64,000 nucleotides of DNA from Gordionus sp. m RMFG-2023 (taxonomy: Eukaryota > Nematomorpha > Gordioida > Chordodea > Parachordodidae), in NCBI RefSeq assembly GCF_954871325.1, contig NC_088779.1, positions 7,814,846 through 7,878,845 of the forward strand, written 5' to 3'. Positions 13,260-27,200 of this stretch are shown piece by piece. The translations under genes and the position numbers were made by a program. The notes under the pieces were generated by a model that did not search any database, was not told the DNA's origin, and saw only the letters and a program-made list of their open reading frames with translations. Numbering within the stretch: the first letter of the stretch is position 1; each line of letters starts with the position of its first letter.

Positions 13260-13660
13260 CAGTAGCGTAGCTACTGGGGTGGTTTTCATGTTTGGACCCC
13301 TCCCAGAGCAAATTTTTTTTTTAGATTATACTTTCAAAAGACTTAAAAGTGACTTTATATAAAATAAATACCATTAATATTTATATTTTTCTGGTTTTGA
13401 TGTTTGTGGAAGAATATTATATTACTATTGAAATTATTCTGGATAGTATTATTATAAAGTCATTGAGAATAATCTACTAAATTATAATAACTGCATTTAA
13501 AAAATATATTTATAATATATTATCGAAGATATAGTTATGATTTGTAGATAAACCTGGCCAAAGGCCGAGCAAGCCGATGGCCCGTTAAAAGGGGTCTGGG
13601 GGGCAAAGCCCTGCTTTTATATGTATGGACCCCCTCTAAGGAAAATTCCTAGCTACAACA
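13260..13660. mobile_element. Small hAT-like non-autonomous element
   Basis: It begins CAGTAGCGTAGCTACTGGGG, the type of end seen on DUF4371-hAT elements, and ends near AATTCCTAGCTACAACA. Both ends have a GGACCCC-rich inner block (about 13295-13310 and 13627-13640) in inverted orientation. The interior is AT-rich. No target duplication could be matched, so the exact right edge is uncertain. Confidence 0.45.
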
Positions 13661-15479
13661 ATGGTTCCATATATATTTAAATGATAAAATCCAAATATTC
13701 GTCAATATAGACATTTTTAAAAAGATATAATTTCAGAAAATTTTTAAGTGGTCAGAGAAAGGGGTATAATAAATTAAATTAATAATTTAACTTTTTAAAG
13801 TTTTAAAATATTTTATATAATATATCTACTTAGTTATGAATCTAAATTTGAAGCAGGACTCTTAAAAACAGATAATGGGGGCCCTCCACTATTCCTGTCA
13901 GGTTACATCTACATTTTCGAGAAAGATTAAATATTATAAAATTAAAATTGAGCCAGTAAATATATTTTTCTGTTTATATCGAAATAGAAAAATATATTTT
14001 TTAAAACACGGAACTCATTATTCTCTGTCCAACTTCATACAATTTAATCTATTATCTCTTCTCATCTCATTAAAAATAAGAATTGAATAATAATAATCTA
14101 ATATACTTATCCAAGTTAAAGTTAATAATTTATAAGAACAAATATAATATAAACATAGATTACTCTGTAAAAATTCTCAAAATATGAGCAAAACCAAATA
14201 ATATTTTAAAATTATATCAAGATGATATTAGCTGCTTGAACATTTGAGATTCTAGTAGGTGGGGAAGGGTCATTTGCTAAGTGGGTGTATACAAATTTAT
14301 GTAATTAAAATTAGGAAATTATAACTTATAATTATGAAGTTTCTAGAATAGAATAATCACATTCCTTAAAATTTTAATCTTTTTCCAGACTGAGTTTTTA
14401 ATTATATTGAAAGAAATGAGTTTTTATAATAATTACAAATTTGAAACAAAAAAAAATTACTAATATTTATGTCAATTATATTTTTTTAAATGTTATTTTA
14501 TGAATATTATACAACATCTAATAAAAATAAATAATAAAATAATTTCTTAGGAGAACTCGACATTCCAAGTATTTATAATAATATTATATTAGCGGATTTT
14601 TTTTAATAAACATGATCAATATATAGTAATCTAAGATTTAAAAGAATTCGTAACCCATAGCAGCAAGTTCTGTATGAATACCTATTAAAAAGATGATTCA
14701 CATTTTACGGTTAATTAGTTTTTTAATAACTAATCTGAAGGAAATATTTTTAACCTATATTGTACATACATTGGCAATAATTAAATGAAGATTAATATAT
14801 CCTTTTGTTATCAATTTTATAAATCAAACAAGATATATAAAAACATTACAAAGAACGAGTAGTATTAATGTAACTAGTTTATAGCTACTTTAATAAGGAA
14901 ATCTACTGTAACTGCACTCTAAAAAATATAACTTTTAGTCTATAATTAATTTAATTTTTAAGAATGTAACTATAATTTAAATAGTTATATTTAAAAATAT
15001 TTATTTTTTCATATGTTAGAAATTATTTATAAATATGTGTTATTTTTATAAAAATTAAAAAACTTATTTATAATTCTTTCCCGTCAATCATATTCAAAAT
15101 TAATAACTGAGATTTCAATCTAGTGGATAGTAGCAAACAAAAAGTTAAATACCTGAACTATTAGTCTTATGAGAAAAATGTGATATAAAGTTTGATATAC
15201 TAATGAATATTATAAAATAACTATATGACAAATATTGAATATCCTTAAATCAAAATATCATACAGAAATCGTATTGTTAAATAATTGAATTAAACAAATA
15301 TTTTAAATAAAGTTTTATATATCTAATATTTATTTCAAATAGTAACACACTTAAATGTTATATATGATGGATGAGAGTAAATTTTAACAAATATTAACAT
15401 TATCAATATATAATGTAGTAATTTTATTCTAAATCAGGTAAAATTAATTCATAGTCTCTTTTTACATCTATATTTACAA
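13661..15479. other. AT-rich intergenic DNA
   Basis: No exon, RNA gene or transposon protein recognised. Confidence 0.5.
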
Positions 15480-16140
15480 TTTTTTCGAATTTATTATGTG
15501 ACCCAATCATTAGCAAATTAACGACTAATCCAGGTCCTCTACTCCTTCAGGCCATATTTGGAAGTCCTCTACTTTAGTCGATTCTCCTTCAATGTCATTG
15601 TAAAAAAAATTGAGATATACAATTAAATGGCAACCTCATCGTATTTCTCAAATGAAGAAGTAAACTTGTGGAACATTCCTTTCTCTCTTTATCTTTATCG
15701 GGAAACGGAATATTACTAATAAACGATATACTTAAGTCATGCCATTGGACTCAGATTTAGTTGGTATATGATTATACCATACTAATTTTCGCTTTGTCAG
15801 GCTCCTATTGACTAAAATCGCCATTCTTAACATTGCATACGATGTAGAAGTATAGTAAGGTATACAAAATGTAATGACACTATATCTTGTACCTTGAAAT
15901 CGGCAGGAATTCTTCAACCCTTGAGATTGTAACTTAGTTAGCAAACGTCCTGATTGTTTTTCCAACTATGGAAAAGTGGTAAGTTTTTGGGATTTCTTAT
16001 GTAAATCAACTCGACTCCAAATAAAACCATAATACTGTTGACGCAGAATGTATTATATCTGTATTTTCTTGTTATAACTTCCAACCTAATCATACCAATT
16101 ATTAATACAGCGCTAACCTTATTTGACAGCCACACTATAG
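15480..16140 (-). pseudogene. Retroelement-like relic, family unclear
   Basis: This 660-bp block is less AT-rich than its surroundings and keeps two minus-strand open stretches (15732-15965 and 15938-16135). Around 16100-15890 the reading ASTVLWFYLES...RTFANQVTISRVEEFLP resembles the RNase H to linker region of BEL/Pao-type polyproteins, where a DSxxVLxWI motif is followed by FVANRVxEI. The match is by eye and weak. It is an old, broken fossil. Confidence 0.25.
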
Positions 16141-17548
16141 TCTTTTTGGAATCTAGGGCATCGTATTACATCGAAGGTCGAAAATATAAATAAATATTTT
16201 CAGGGGAGTCTCTAGCCTTTACAATCTCAGGGGGCTCAATTAAAAATTTCTAATTTGGGGGTTTTCAGCCCTCTTTTGCCCAGCCTGGCCGGGTTTTATA
16301 TTAATATATAATACATTATTAAGATTTTCTAACTTAGAACAATTATTCTGAATTTCATATTTTGTCATTTATTTTATTATGCATAGAAAATAAACTAGCA
16401 TATAAATAATTAAAACAATACAAGACATTTCTAAAAATAATATTTTTCAATATAAAATCTATTTATTAAAGTACAAAATATTTTCTATTGCTGATATAAA
16501 AAAATTTTGCGTCTATGGATACAAGTGATAAAAAAAGGTGAATTAATTCATACATATGCCTCACTTGATATTGGTTTTTACCACATAATATAATATATTC
16601 TTAGCAAATTACATTGACAAAGGTCGTTAAACTAATATAACTCTCTGTTTATATTCTAAACAATGTTTTATAGAATGGACATATAACCAAATCAATAATT
16701 CTTGAAGAAAAGAATATAAACGGCCTATATAAATCATAATACTATATAGTGGTTAGAGCTTCCTCTTATATGACGTGATGGAAGCTAGATAAGTAATCGA
16801 AATTATTGTGAGATATTAAAATTATAAAAGATTATCTTCCATTTTTAATGATATATAAACGACTACACATTTGACCATTATTGCTTATAAAATATGCAAT
16901 CATATGCTCTCAGCAGCTGTAGTAATAAACTTAAATTACATAGCCACATAAATGATAGATGCTGGTTAATTTGCAGTCATAGCCATGACACTAACGATGT
17001 TATATAAATTGATAAAACAAAAACACTAAAAATCTTTAGAAGATATTATGCAAATATATTGAAACCTTAAGTTATTTATACGGCAGGGATGCCATATTAG
17101 AAATGAAACATTTTGTAACTATAAAATAAGAACAGAGTGATGTGATAATTAAGATTTTATATATTATTGTCGCACCATCTCTAGTTGGTATATTATATCT
17201 TAAAATAATAGTAGTTTGTAAAAATATCAAAAATATACTCGTATTAAAAATTAAACTCAAAACTGTTTTTCAAATAAGAAAAATATATCTTTCCTACATG
17301 TAAAAAAGAGAAGAAAAGTTATCTAATTTATTTAAATAATAAGATGTTAAATTTTTAATAATATTTCTAAAAAAATAGATGGCGTTAAATATTTAAATTC
17401 AAATGATAACTTATATTTATTATCAAAAGCATTTATTAGTAAAATTTATTAAAATTAATTGTAAATTATATAACTGTCAAATACGTCTGTAAAAGTGGCA
17501 TTTTACCTAATATTTTATAGCCAATTATATATAATTGAGGATTTTAAA

Positions 17549-17556
17549 CTATATGT
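17549..17556. repeat. Target-site duplication CTATATGT, left copy
   Basis: Perfect 8-bp match to 19186-19193, flanking the inverted-repeat element between them. Confidence 0.8.
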
Positions 17557-19185
17557 TAGAGATGGACAATATTTAGAATCATTAAATTTGTTTTTTATAT
17601 ACATTCATACATTAATTTGTTATTATTATTAAATTAACCATTTTTAGCATTAACATTTTAAGGTTAATTGATTGTGAATTGATATAAATACATGTTAGAA
17701 AAATATCAAATTTAGTAATAAAGTATTATGTGATAAAATATTTAAAAACTTATTTGTTGCCTTCCATCAAACTTTTAATTTTAAAGTCGATCTTTGTAAA
17801 TTTCTTGCCTTTCGATAACTTTGCCATAAGGTCATTGATGCGTGGAATTGGGTACTTGAAATCCTCTAACGCAGGATTAATAGTATTCTTGAAGTCAGCA
17901 CATAGCCGAAGTGAACCATCGCTCTTGACAACAGGAGTGAGAGGACTGGCCCATCTTACCTTTTCAACAGGTTCGATTATTTTGTCGCTTATCCACTTCT
18001 GTAGTTCTTTTGTAACCAAGTCAATTCTTGAATAATGTACACGCCTGGGAGGTATGATTTTCGGTGTAGCACCTTGTTTTAGATGTAGTTTGACATAATT
18101 ACATAGTATTGGTTTCTTGCTAAGTTTTGACTCGCATTGTTTGATCAGTTCTTGAATAGTATTGTCATAATCTTCTTCGACTAAGTTTACAAATCTATCT
18201 AGTATATTTCTAAAGACTGCTATCCAGGTCCTTCCTAACAGTGCAATCTTATCACTCTGGACTACATAAGCAGTTAAGATTTGACTTTTGTCCTTGAATT
18301 TTGCCTTGACTTTGGTAGTTCCTAAAACATTTATTGTTTTCCATCATAACCAGTTAATTTAATATCTGATTTATTTAAGATTTTTACTCCAATCTTTTTC
18401 GCGATATGAATCGGTAGAATACTATACCTTGACCCAGTGTCAATCTGCATCAAAATAGGCATGTCGTTCAAATATACCGTGACCTTATAAGCATCGTTAG
18501 CTGTGTAATTATTATCGGTATCCATATTGTTTATGTCTAAATTGTATAAATTATATTCTTTTCTTTCTAGTTTGTCATTATCATCTTCTTTTATCTCTTC
18601 TATATTTACAGTGTTTACTTTATTTGTATATCGTGATTGATTATTGTCGTTGTTATGATATTTACAATTGCATACTTGATTAGTTCCTCGATTTCCAATA
18701 TTATGATTATCTTTATATCTTAGAATGCATCTTGAATCGTTATAATGTCTGTTATATCTGTAATTATAATCATTATTAAATCTATTATTATAGTCATTTT
18801 TATTATAACCAGCTCTATTATCAAATCTCGAAGAATTATTGTAGGATCCTGGATAGTTTGCTCTGACGTTGTAATAATTCGCGTTATAATTCTGATATCT
18901 AGGGTTGTAATTATTTCCTTGGTATCTGGGGTTATAACTATTTCCTTGATAAATATTTCTTTGAAAGTTTGATGGAAGGCAACAAATAAGTTTTTAAATA
19001 TTTTATCACATAATACTTTATTACTAAATTTTATATTTTTTTAACATGTATTTATATCAATTCACAATCAATTAACCTAAAAATGTTAATGCTAAAAATG
19101 GTTAATTTAATAATAATAACAAATTAATGTATGAATGTATATAAAAAACAAATTTAATGATTCTAAATATTGTCCATCTCTAACA
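17557..19185. mobile_element. hAT-like carrier element with ~215-bp inverted repeats around a captured retroelement segment
   Basis: It starts TAGAGATGGACAATATTT, a hAT-style terminus, and ends with its inverse plus three extra bases, between perfect 8-bp duplications. The arms (17557-17774 and 18964-19185) are near-identical over about 215 bp. The interior is a Ty3-type segment that runs right up to both arms. It has no transposase. The arrangement is what is expected of a Pack-type transposon that has picked up foreign DNA. Reading the left end as TGTT with a 5-bp CTATA duplication is also possible but less economical than the 8-bp match. Confidence 0.75.
17775..18963 (-). mobile_element. 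Captured Ty3-type segment (NC, protease, start of RT), family A
   Basis: The minus strand reads, in order: an Asn/Tyr-rich nucleocapsid-like stretch (about 18960-18640), an aspartic protease with the LMQIDTGSRYSILP motif (18525-18331), a linker, and the first part of reverse transcriptase ending around KKFTKIDF (to about 17780). No LTR, RNase H or integrase is present. The segment is a fragment with only a few breaks, so it is relatively young. Related copies lie at 39330-41400 and at the right edge of the window. Confidence 0.8.
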
Positions 19186-19759
19186 CTATATGTCTACTTA
19201 CAATTTATAAATAAATCTCTTATACCTATTTGGATTTGGACCTTGAAAAAAATTTAGTAAGAGGCATGGTAATTAAATTTAAAAATCAATAATATAGTTG
19301 TTAGTGATTTTGAACTCGGCTAATTTCAATATTAAATTTGTTAATTTTTAATCAATATATATTTAATTAGATAATAATTTAAATAATAAAAGTCAATTAA
19401 GCTTCAACTATTAATGCTAAATTAATATTTATTGAGTGATATCGATATTCTATTTTTAACATAGAATTTGTTACAAGCTGGCAATTAAAATAATTTACAT
19501 GTTTTATCTAATCTAAGAATTAAAATAGTATTCGTTTAATAAAAATAGATAGTATTATTAATTTTTAAATAATAAAATTAAATATATATAACTCAATAGA
19601 ATTATAAAAGAAATCGATCATGGGGCAATTAAAATTATTTTTAGTTCAAGAGGATATTAAGGAGCCATTAAAAAAATTATTTTGCTTCAGGGAGCTATTC
19701 AAATTTTTCAGGGGGCTCGAGACCCTGCACCCCCCCCCCCTCCCCTAGAGACACCACTG

Positions 19760-21218
19760 TAAGTTTTTTGAGATAAAGAATATTAACATAATTTGATCTA
19801 ACTACATCAATTTCCTATTCTCTATTGATGGATAAGAATTTATTTAATATATTTTAGATAACTTATACTTGCTAATTTCATATTAAAATATTATTTTTCG
19901 ATTAATTTTTTCATTATTAAATAATAAATTATCTGAAGAAAAAAGAAAGTAATATTTAAGTTACATATTATAAAGAAAATAAAAAACAAAATTGCATAGT
20001 TATGCATTACACAAATAACCAAAATAATAAAATAAAACTCCATATTTTACATAATGTTATTTTTGATATTACGAATACCAAATGAAAAGACTTTTTAATT
20101 GGGGTTAAAATTAAGGTAATTATCCTTTTATATTCAATTTTTCATCAAATCGCTACTAGAAATCTTTTAACCTGAGATTCTTTATTTAAATTGGTGGGAA
20201 AAAAAACTTTCAAATCTCAATGGGGAGTTTTATCCATCCATTTAACTCAATATGCTCGTCTTTCTTGTGCCCTCCCATTATTTGTAATATTTTTTAACAT
20301 TTTTCTAGTTCATTATTTATTCATTTTAATTCTTTTAATAATTCTTTTCACTAGACTCATTTAATATTACATATCATATTTTTCAGTCATCATTTTTGAA
20401 TATATCTTACACCATTCAAAATAGTGGCTACTTTCTTTCCCTCACCCATCATCCAGCTAACTACGCGACTGGGCCCTTTCATATTTTTTCAAATATTTTT
20501 GCTATGGGAGACGGGGAGATGACTTCTCTCTTCTTCCCTCCCCGATGGCTTCCATGCCTGGTTGCCATATATATTTGAAATAGATATAACAACATTGTTA
20601 CTTTATTTAAAACATTATTGAGACATTTCTAGCTCCGCTGATATCTTATATATTTCTTCTGAATTTTTTTTCGATTAGGTCGTACGACTATAATTTTCGT
20701 TTTAAAATCTATCCCGGTATCTACCCTTGACTGATAGATCTATATACCAAAACCAGTTGATAAATTATCATGCTTCGCTTTTTTATGGGGATATTCATAA
20801 AGTTCGAATATTAAAAACAACATATATGCCGGGGTCGTGTTTTTTGATAAATCATAATTATTTAAAGTCCAAATCTCATCCCTTATATTACACGTCTAGC
20901 AATTTTAAAATTTGAATCATGCATATACTTTACCATAAATCGTAGATGGGGGAGGGGGGGGGGTAAATACTCCTTATAAAAGTATTATTTCCAAATTATT
21001 GCAAAAATCTTTAATTTCATTTGATATTAATTGGAGTTGGTTCCCATTATCACTTGGAAGCATTTGTGAATTGTCACAATCTTATATTATTGTCTCAATG
21101 AACTGGATTTGAGAATTTAGACGTCGACCTACACATGGTTTTCGTTCTTTAACTAATTCAATCAACTCTAATGTTATAATGCTTGCCTAACCCTTTCATT
21201 TTTAAAAATAAATTTTAG
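19760..21218. other. AT-rich DNA upstream of the first recognised exon
   Basis: No coding block was recognised. A G-tract lies near 20947-20965. The signal-peptide exon expected for the downstream gene was looked for here and not found. Confidence 0.4.
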
Positions 21219-21287
21219 ATTCTAACAATAATCCGTTTGAAGAAGAGCTAATTATGGAGCTTGATGAAGAGGAGGATTGGGGTGAAG
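21219..21287 (+). CDS. Micro-exon gene exon, 69 nt (copy 1)
   Basis: Acceptor AAATTTTAG, donor GAAG/GTTCAA. In phase 1 it reads NNNPFEEELIMELDEEEDWG, strongly acidic. It has the same length and phase as the exon at 25429-25497, which supports both. The donor lacks the usual GTA and is the weakest point of this exon. Confidence 0.65.
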
Positions 21288-24200
21288 GTTCAAGATTTAT
21301 ATAATTTTATTTTTTGGTACTACGGTAATGGTATAAAGATTTAGGGTTTAGGGTTAACATTAGGAAAATCAGCTCCATTTTTAAACAAACTATTTTTTAC
21401 ATAAATATTTACAGAAGAATTAAATAAAAGATCAGTTTTTTTAAATCTTATTGTCATAAAAATTTATAGAAAAAATTTGAGTAGTTTGCAAATTATTATT
21501 AGAATGTTTAAAATTTTTAATAATAATTTTATTTATTACCTTATTTAAAATTAAGTTCAAGATGTTCCAAGTATTCATTTTATAAAAATATTATAATCAA
21601 ACTAATATGTAAATTAGAAACCATAATATAAATGGTCGATATATTAAGAAATAAAAAAAATACATAACTGATAGCCTTTTAAGGAGCTGGTTATGTGATA
21701 TGTATCTTTAGAGATCAAGACACGAGCTCATAAATCCCAATCTCCAATTAAAAATCGAGAAGTTTAACGGTTGAAATTTTTTCCAAAGTAATAATTATGA
21801 TTTAAATTAATTACAATCTTTTCATTCAGTTAAAATTAACTTTTATCAGGTAATTGATGACTGACCATTTATGACAATCATTCATAAATTAATGTAAAGG
21901 TGAGTAATTATAATAAGATTAAATTTAAATGTATGATATATAAAATCAAATTTTAGAAATTTATACCAATAAATGACGTCACCAACATTTATCAGGGAAT
22001 GAGGATAATTATAGGGTGTTTAGTCCCCAAAGTTCTATTAGTCATCATTACTGTTTGCTCCTTACCACATAAATGGGAGATGGATATTAGGGTAGAATTA
22101 GACTTGAATTTATTCTTTCTGAATTCCATAGTATAAATTAGAATATTTGTAGCAGTTATAATAGATAAAATTAAATGGTGCTTGTATGATATTATCTAAA
22201 ATTTTAATTTATAATAAAAATCCTTATAATTTGATCCCACTTGATTAAAAGAATTTGTAAATGACGTCTAATAATTTATATGGTTATTGGTATAATTTAA
22301 AATTTTTAAAATTATAATAAAAATCTGGAAATATGTAGATAAAATATATACAACGAATAAAAACTAGTGAGGGGATAATGAAGCAGCTGTGATATTTAGA
22401 TATCGTGTTTAGTTGCGAGTTCGATTCCACCTTGTGGCCTCTTGCAATTTTTCACAAAATGTTATTTTACGAATTTGTGACATAGGCTTTTAAACTATAT
22501 GTCTTTGGCTGTAGCTTTGCTACGTTTATAATTAGTGGTAGTGGTAGTCAAATAGAAATGTGGCTTCCTTGGAAAATGTGATATCAAATAATATTGATTT
22601 ACAGTCAAATTAAAAGATTATAATAGCTGATTTTTTACCTTCACTAAGGTTGAGCGATTGTTCAATACTGATACTAAGTGTGCTTTTGCAATTTAAAATA
22701 GAAAACCTCAACAGAAATTTTTTTCACGCACTTTTTTAATTTAAGAAGAAATATCTAAAACGATTTTATAGAATTAACTTTCGATATGATTTTGGGATAA
22801 TGTATCCATTAAGTTGTTTGGAGAATTTATTTATGAAAGTCTGAACTTTTTTATTTGGGTTTTATTTACATCCCATGTATCGTTATATATAAAAGGACTG
22901 ATAAAACTGTGGAGCTTAAAATTCTTATTCGCGTTTTCAGTGATATCACTTTTGATGAGTATAGTTTATAATATTTTTATAAGTAATATAAGCATTATTT
23001 ATTCTGGCCTCTATTTTTCTTTTATTATTACTTTATTGTCTCTTAAAGATATTATATTGATTTCTTTAAGGCAGTGCTAAAGTGTCTAAATCACTAATTG
23101 TATCAAATATTATTTTATTCATAATTATATTGAATATAATTGAATACATATTTTGTCTTAAACCCTTTTTTGACCCTAAAAGGAAGGGACTGAGTTTGTC
23201 CTATTTGGAACTTGGCAAATGAGTTATTATAATAAATTTTTTAGTATTTTAATATGTTAAGTTCTATACCTCGTTTTATAAGTGTGTCCCATAATTCAGA
23301 ATGTCACTTAATTGAAGGTCTTTTCGAAGTCAATGAATGTAAATATATATGGTAGTGTGTACATGAAGCATTTTTGCAAAGTTACCTTTAGGGTAAGCAT
23401 AGACTATATTTTTCCTGGGCGATAAGAACATATATTTTTACCTAATAGCTTTTTAGTGGAGTTTAATATCATACTTCTTAGAAGATGCTTGAATACTTTA
23501 TTAAATAATGTCAGTAGTCGCAGAAAATAGATAGGTTCCTATCTTTAGGAGTTTTAGCTATTATTCCGTGTTATCAGATGTTTCTTTAAGATTTTCGGAG
23601 AATTGATTTTATGTCCTGATTTATAACTGATATGGAGAAATTTTATGATGTGTTAGATCTATCTGGACTTTATTAAGTATGGGCATATTTGAGTCAAATA
23701 TATCATATAAAAATCAAGCCAGATTACTACTTATTACTCAGAATATCTAAATATTTTATTATTTGCTAATTTAAATATAGATTGTTTCCTAAAGCTAGAC
23801 GCTTTACAAAGTGATTTAGTTTACTAAACGCATCGTTCTTCTTTTGTTACTCGTCCTCTTCTATTTCCCCAACTTTGCCAGCTAAATATTGCCTTATCTC
23901 TCCTTAATTTGTTTTATACTGACCTACATAAATCTTTATTTTTATGATTATCCGTTTTTATGTTTGAAATAAGTGTTTTCAATCCTAAACATTTGCAATA
24001 TCTTATGCTGTCTATGGAATTTTTGATGTTTAGAGATGCTGGCCCTTTTTGAAGAAACTCTTCTCTTGTCCAATTTTCATGTTGAAATCCTAGAGTAGAA
24101 ACTTAGTTATATGATTTTGGAACAGTGGTTATATCCCGTTCTTTGTAGAATCATTCTATATATGAGATTTCCAAGTGCATATATGTTTAGCAATATGATT

Positions 24201-27200
24201 GGTTTATGTGCGGTCTTTAAAAATAGCGTTACGATTCTCTACATATATCTAGTTAAAATTCGAGACAGTACCTTCTTTTCTTTTTTATCATCTACGCCTG
24301 TACTTCTATTTGTCCCCGAATGATATAACATATAAATGCTCTGAGGATTTGTTGTCTATGTAGTGAGATTCCTGAATGGCTATGATTTCTAATGTTTATC
24401 CAATAGAGTAATGAAAATTGAAAGCTTATTTCTTATAACATTTATATAACGTCCTTTTTTTACCTCCATATTTTAACTCATAGTTTTGCGACGATAGTTC
24501 TAAGCAAGAACACTAATATTTTTTCAAGAAGATAAATAAAATAAATTGTTTAGTGCAATTTGTCAATTTTACTATAATTAAAATCATAAAATAAAAGCAT
24601 CATTATATATTTATTGTTTTAACCAATTTTTTTTATCAGAATAAAATAATTTTCTATAATTTCAAGTTGCATCACAAAATATTAAGCTGGAATACTATGT
24701 TTAATTATGTTGATCAAGTGAATATATAGAATTTAATTCTGTTAATGTACGCTGCTTATTTGTTTACTTGAAAAATTAATATACTGAAAAATATTTTATA
24801 ATCTGTTAAATTTACTTTGGGTGAGTCCAAAATCAAAATTTTATTTAAAAAAATATTAATTTATTATTGAAATTCACGAAATCGAGTTTGGATACATAAT
24901 GTATCTTTACGAAAAATTATTTTTTCTTTTGAAAATATTTCTAGCGTTTGCGAAGGAGGGGATGGTTATAATTATTAGTTCGATCTACCCTGGTCTCATC
25001 TACTTTAGTTTTGAAACGATTGCTTTGTATAAATAACGATTTGTCATTTTTTTGAATTGTCAAATTTTGATCAATTATAATTATTAATATTATTCAATTC
25101 CACCCTAATAAAAATACTAATCAGGGTTTGAAATATTTTTCAAAATAAAAATTCTTTAGAGATTTTTATCTTTGCTTTGATCATTGAAGATTTTTTTGAT
25201 AATGCTTAAAACAAATTTTTTAATAAATTTTTTAAAATTCTAAATCTTATTTTTGTTAAAAATATTTTATGAGTACATCTTTTGTTATTTTCATCCATAA
25301 AAAATCTTTTCTTAATCATCAATTTTGTGATATTCAAAGATTTTATCATTTGGGCAAAATTTTTAAGATTTTTTCTCAAATTCAGAAACCAATAAACTAG
25401 TTTTAATTCTTTAATTATTTTGAATTAGTTAATGATGAACATCCTTATGTTCCTGATTCTGAAGATGATGAAATGCACGATGCAGAAATGGCTGAAGGTA
25501 ATGATTTGCCATTTGGAAGTTTTTAGATTTTTATATAATCCTATTTTCTCGAATTAACGATCATAAATTAGCTTTTAAAATGTTCCTCTTTCAATTTGTT
25601 TTAAAAAATGGTGACGATTTTCAAAATTATTATTCTAATTCTAATAATTATTTATTTATTACCATTCAAAATTAAGTTGATGAAGTTCCGGGTATTTATT
25701 TTATTATAATATCGAACTAATATAAACCCTTAGTAATTTAGATGGTCGATGTGGTCATATGATATATATCACTTTGGCTTATGAATAAATGATATTTTTT
25801 GAGAAAATTTATAAAAAATTTGAACTTTAAAATGAATTATATTTGTTTTCTAAACAAATTTAGCTTGTATTTACATTGTTGTGCATTTTTCAATTTTGCA
25901 AATAAAATTATTCAACTTGCAATAATTATTAAAATTACGTTAAAAAAAATAGGGATATGTTTTCCATTATGATATAAAAATTATATTATTTAAATCCAAA
26001 AAATATAAATAATGAAGTAACATTAAGTAAAAATCGAAATAAAAAAATATCTTACAAACTTTAAAAATTTTATATTTTATATATATATAATATAAAAAAT
26101 TTTCATTTTTAAAAGAATAATATTAGAAAAAATCCTCAAAGATTTCTAAAATGATTACTTTTTAAAAGATCATTTTTTTGAGAATACTCAATATTTTTTA
26201 TACATAAATTTTCAAATTATTATTGAGAAAATTATAAGTAAATAGTTTGTGTTTTTATGCATATCATGATGAAAAATTTTTGAAAAAATATTTTAGTAAT
26301 CTTTAAAAAGATTCTTCAATTTTGCTTGTCTACAAAGATTTTTACTCAAAATTTTAGCAATATCTAAATGATACTTTTCAGGAAATTATTTGATAAGATA
26401 TTCTAAATGCGAAAATGGAAATATAGTAAAAAACAAATTTTAATATTTAGTATAAATATGATAAATGAAAAGTGTCATAAATATTATTATGTTTACTGAT
26501 TGGCCTTTTTATTTTTATTATTGAACATACAAAAAATATTTTTTTCTAAATGTTATATATGGTCTCCTTTTAAGTTGAACTTTTATTCCGAAGCTAACAT
26601 TAAAAAAACTTTCATACATTCTAAAAATAGCAAACAGGAGCACACTTTGATATCTTTATTTAAATAAGAATTCCGAATTTACTTTTTAAAGGTCCTATTA
26701 AGGATCCAAAGGCCGTAGCCTATTTTAATGGGCTAAAGTCTTAATTAATTCCACACTTAATAGTCGGGTAGATTTTGATGACCATGTTTTTGAATATGAA
26801 CCCGTTTTTCTAAATAGTTTTAAAGCTGGATTACTGCCGAATATCTTATTATTTCTAGGGAATTTAAGAATCACACTTGGGGAATTTTATATATTCTTAT
26901 CATAGTATAATTTTAATAATATAAGTCTACTTTTAATAACATTTTGATTTAGAAAATTAGATCGTGATTTTTTTAAGTTAATTTGATAAATAACCTAAAT
27001 ATTTAATGATATTAAAAATTATTATTATGGAAAATCTTAAAATGGGAAATCATTTTAAAGTATTTAGTTAATCATTATTTCAGAATTATTATTGAAAAAA
27101 TTTTGGAAATGTTTTCAGATTAGACTCATATATTATGAATTAATTAAATTGTTACCAGCGGTAGAAGAAGTTGCTCCAGGTAAGAATTTCTTATATAAAA

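Larger units (their letters stand above)
16201..19759. mobile_element. hAT-like element hosting a nested insertion
   Basis: The left end reads CAGGGGAGTCTCTAGCC and the right end, inverted, reads CAGTGGTGTCTCTAGGGG. Both have a GAGCCCCCTGA-like inner motif (TCAGGGGGCTC on the left, GGGGGCTCGAG on the right). No transposase was recognised in the AT-rich body, so it is probably non-autonomous. The flanking octamers (16193-16200 and 19760-19767) agree at only 5 of 8 positions. The interior was later hit by the element at 17557-19185. Confidence 0.55.

Noticed and set aside
22360-22450. Functional tRNA gene
   Set aside because: The B box is good, but acceptor and T-arm pairing fail, so it is at most a SINE or relic.
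22814-23080. 88-codon hydrophobic + strand ORF
   Set aside because: It is the antisense reading of the 3' part of the LINE reverse transcriptase on the minus strand.
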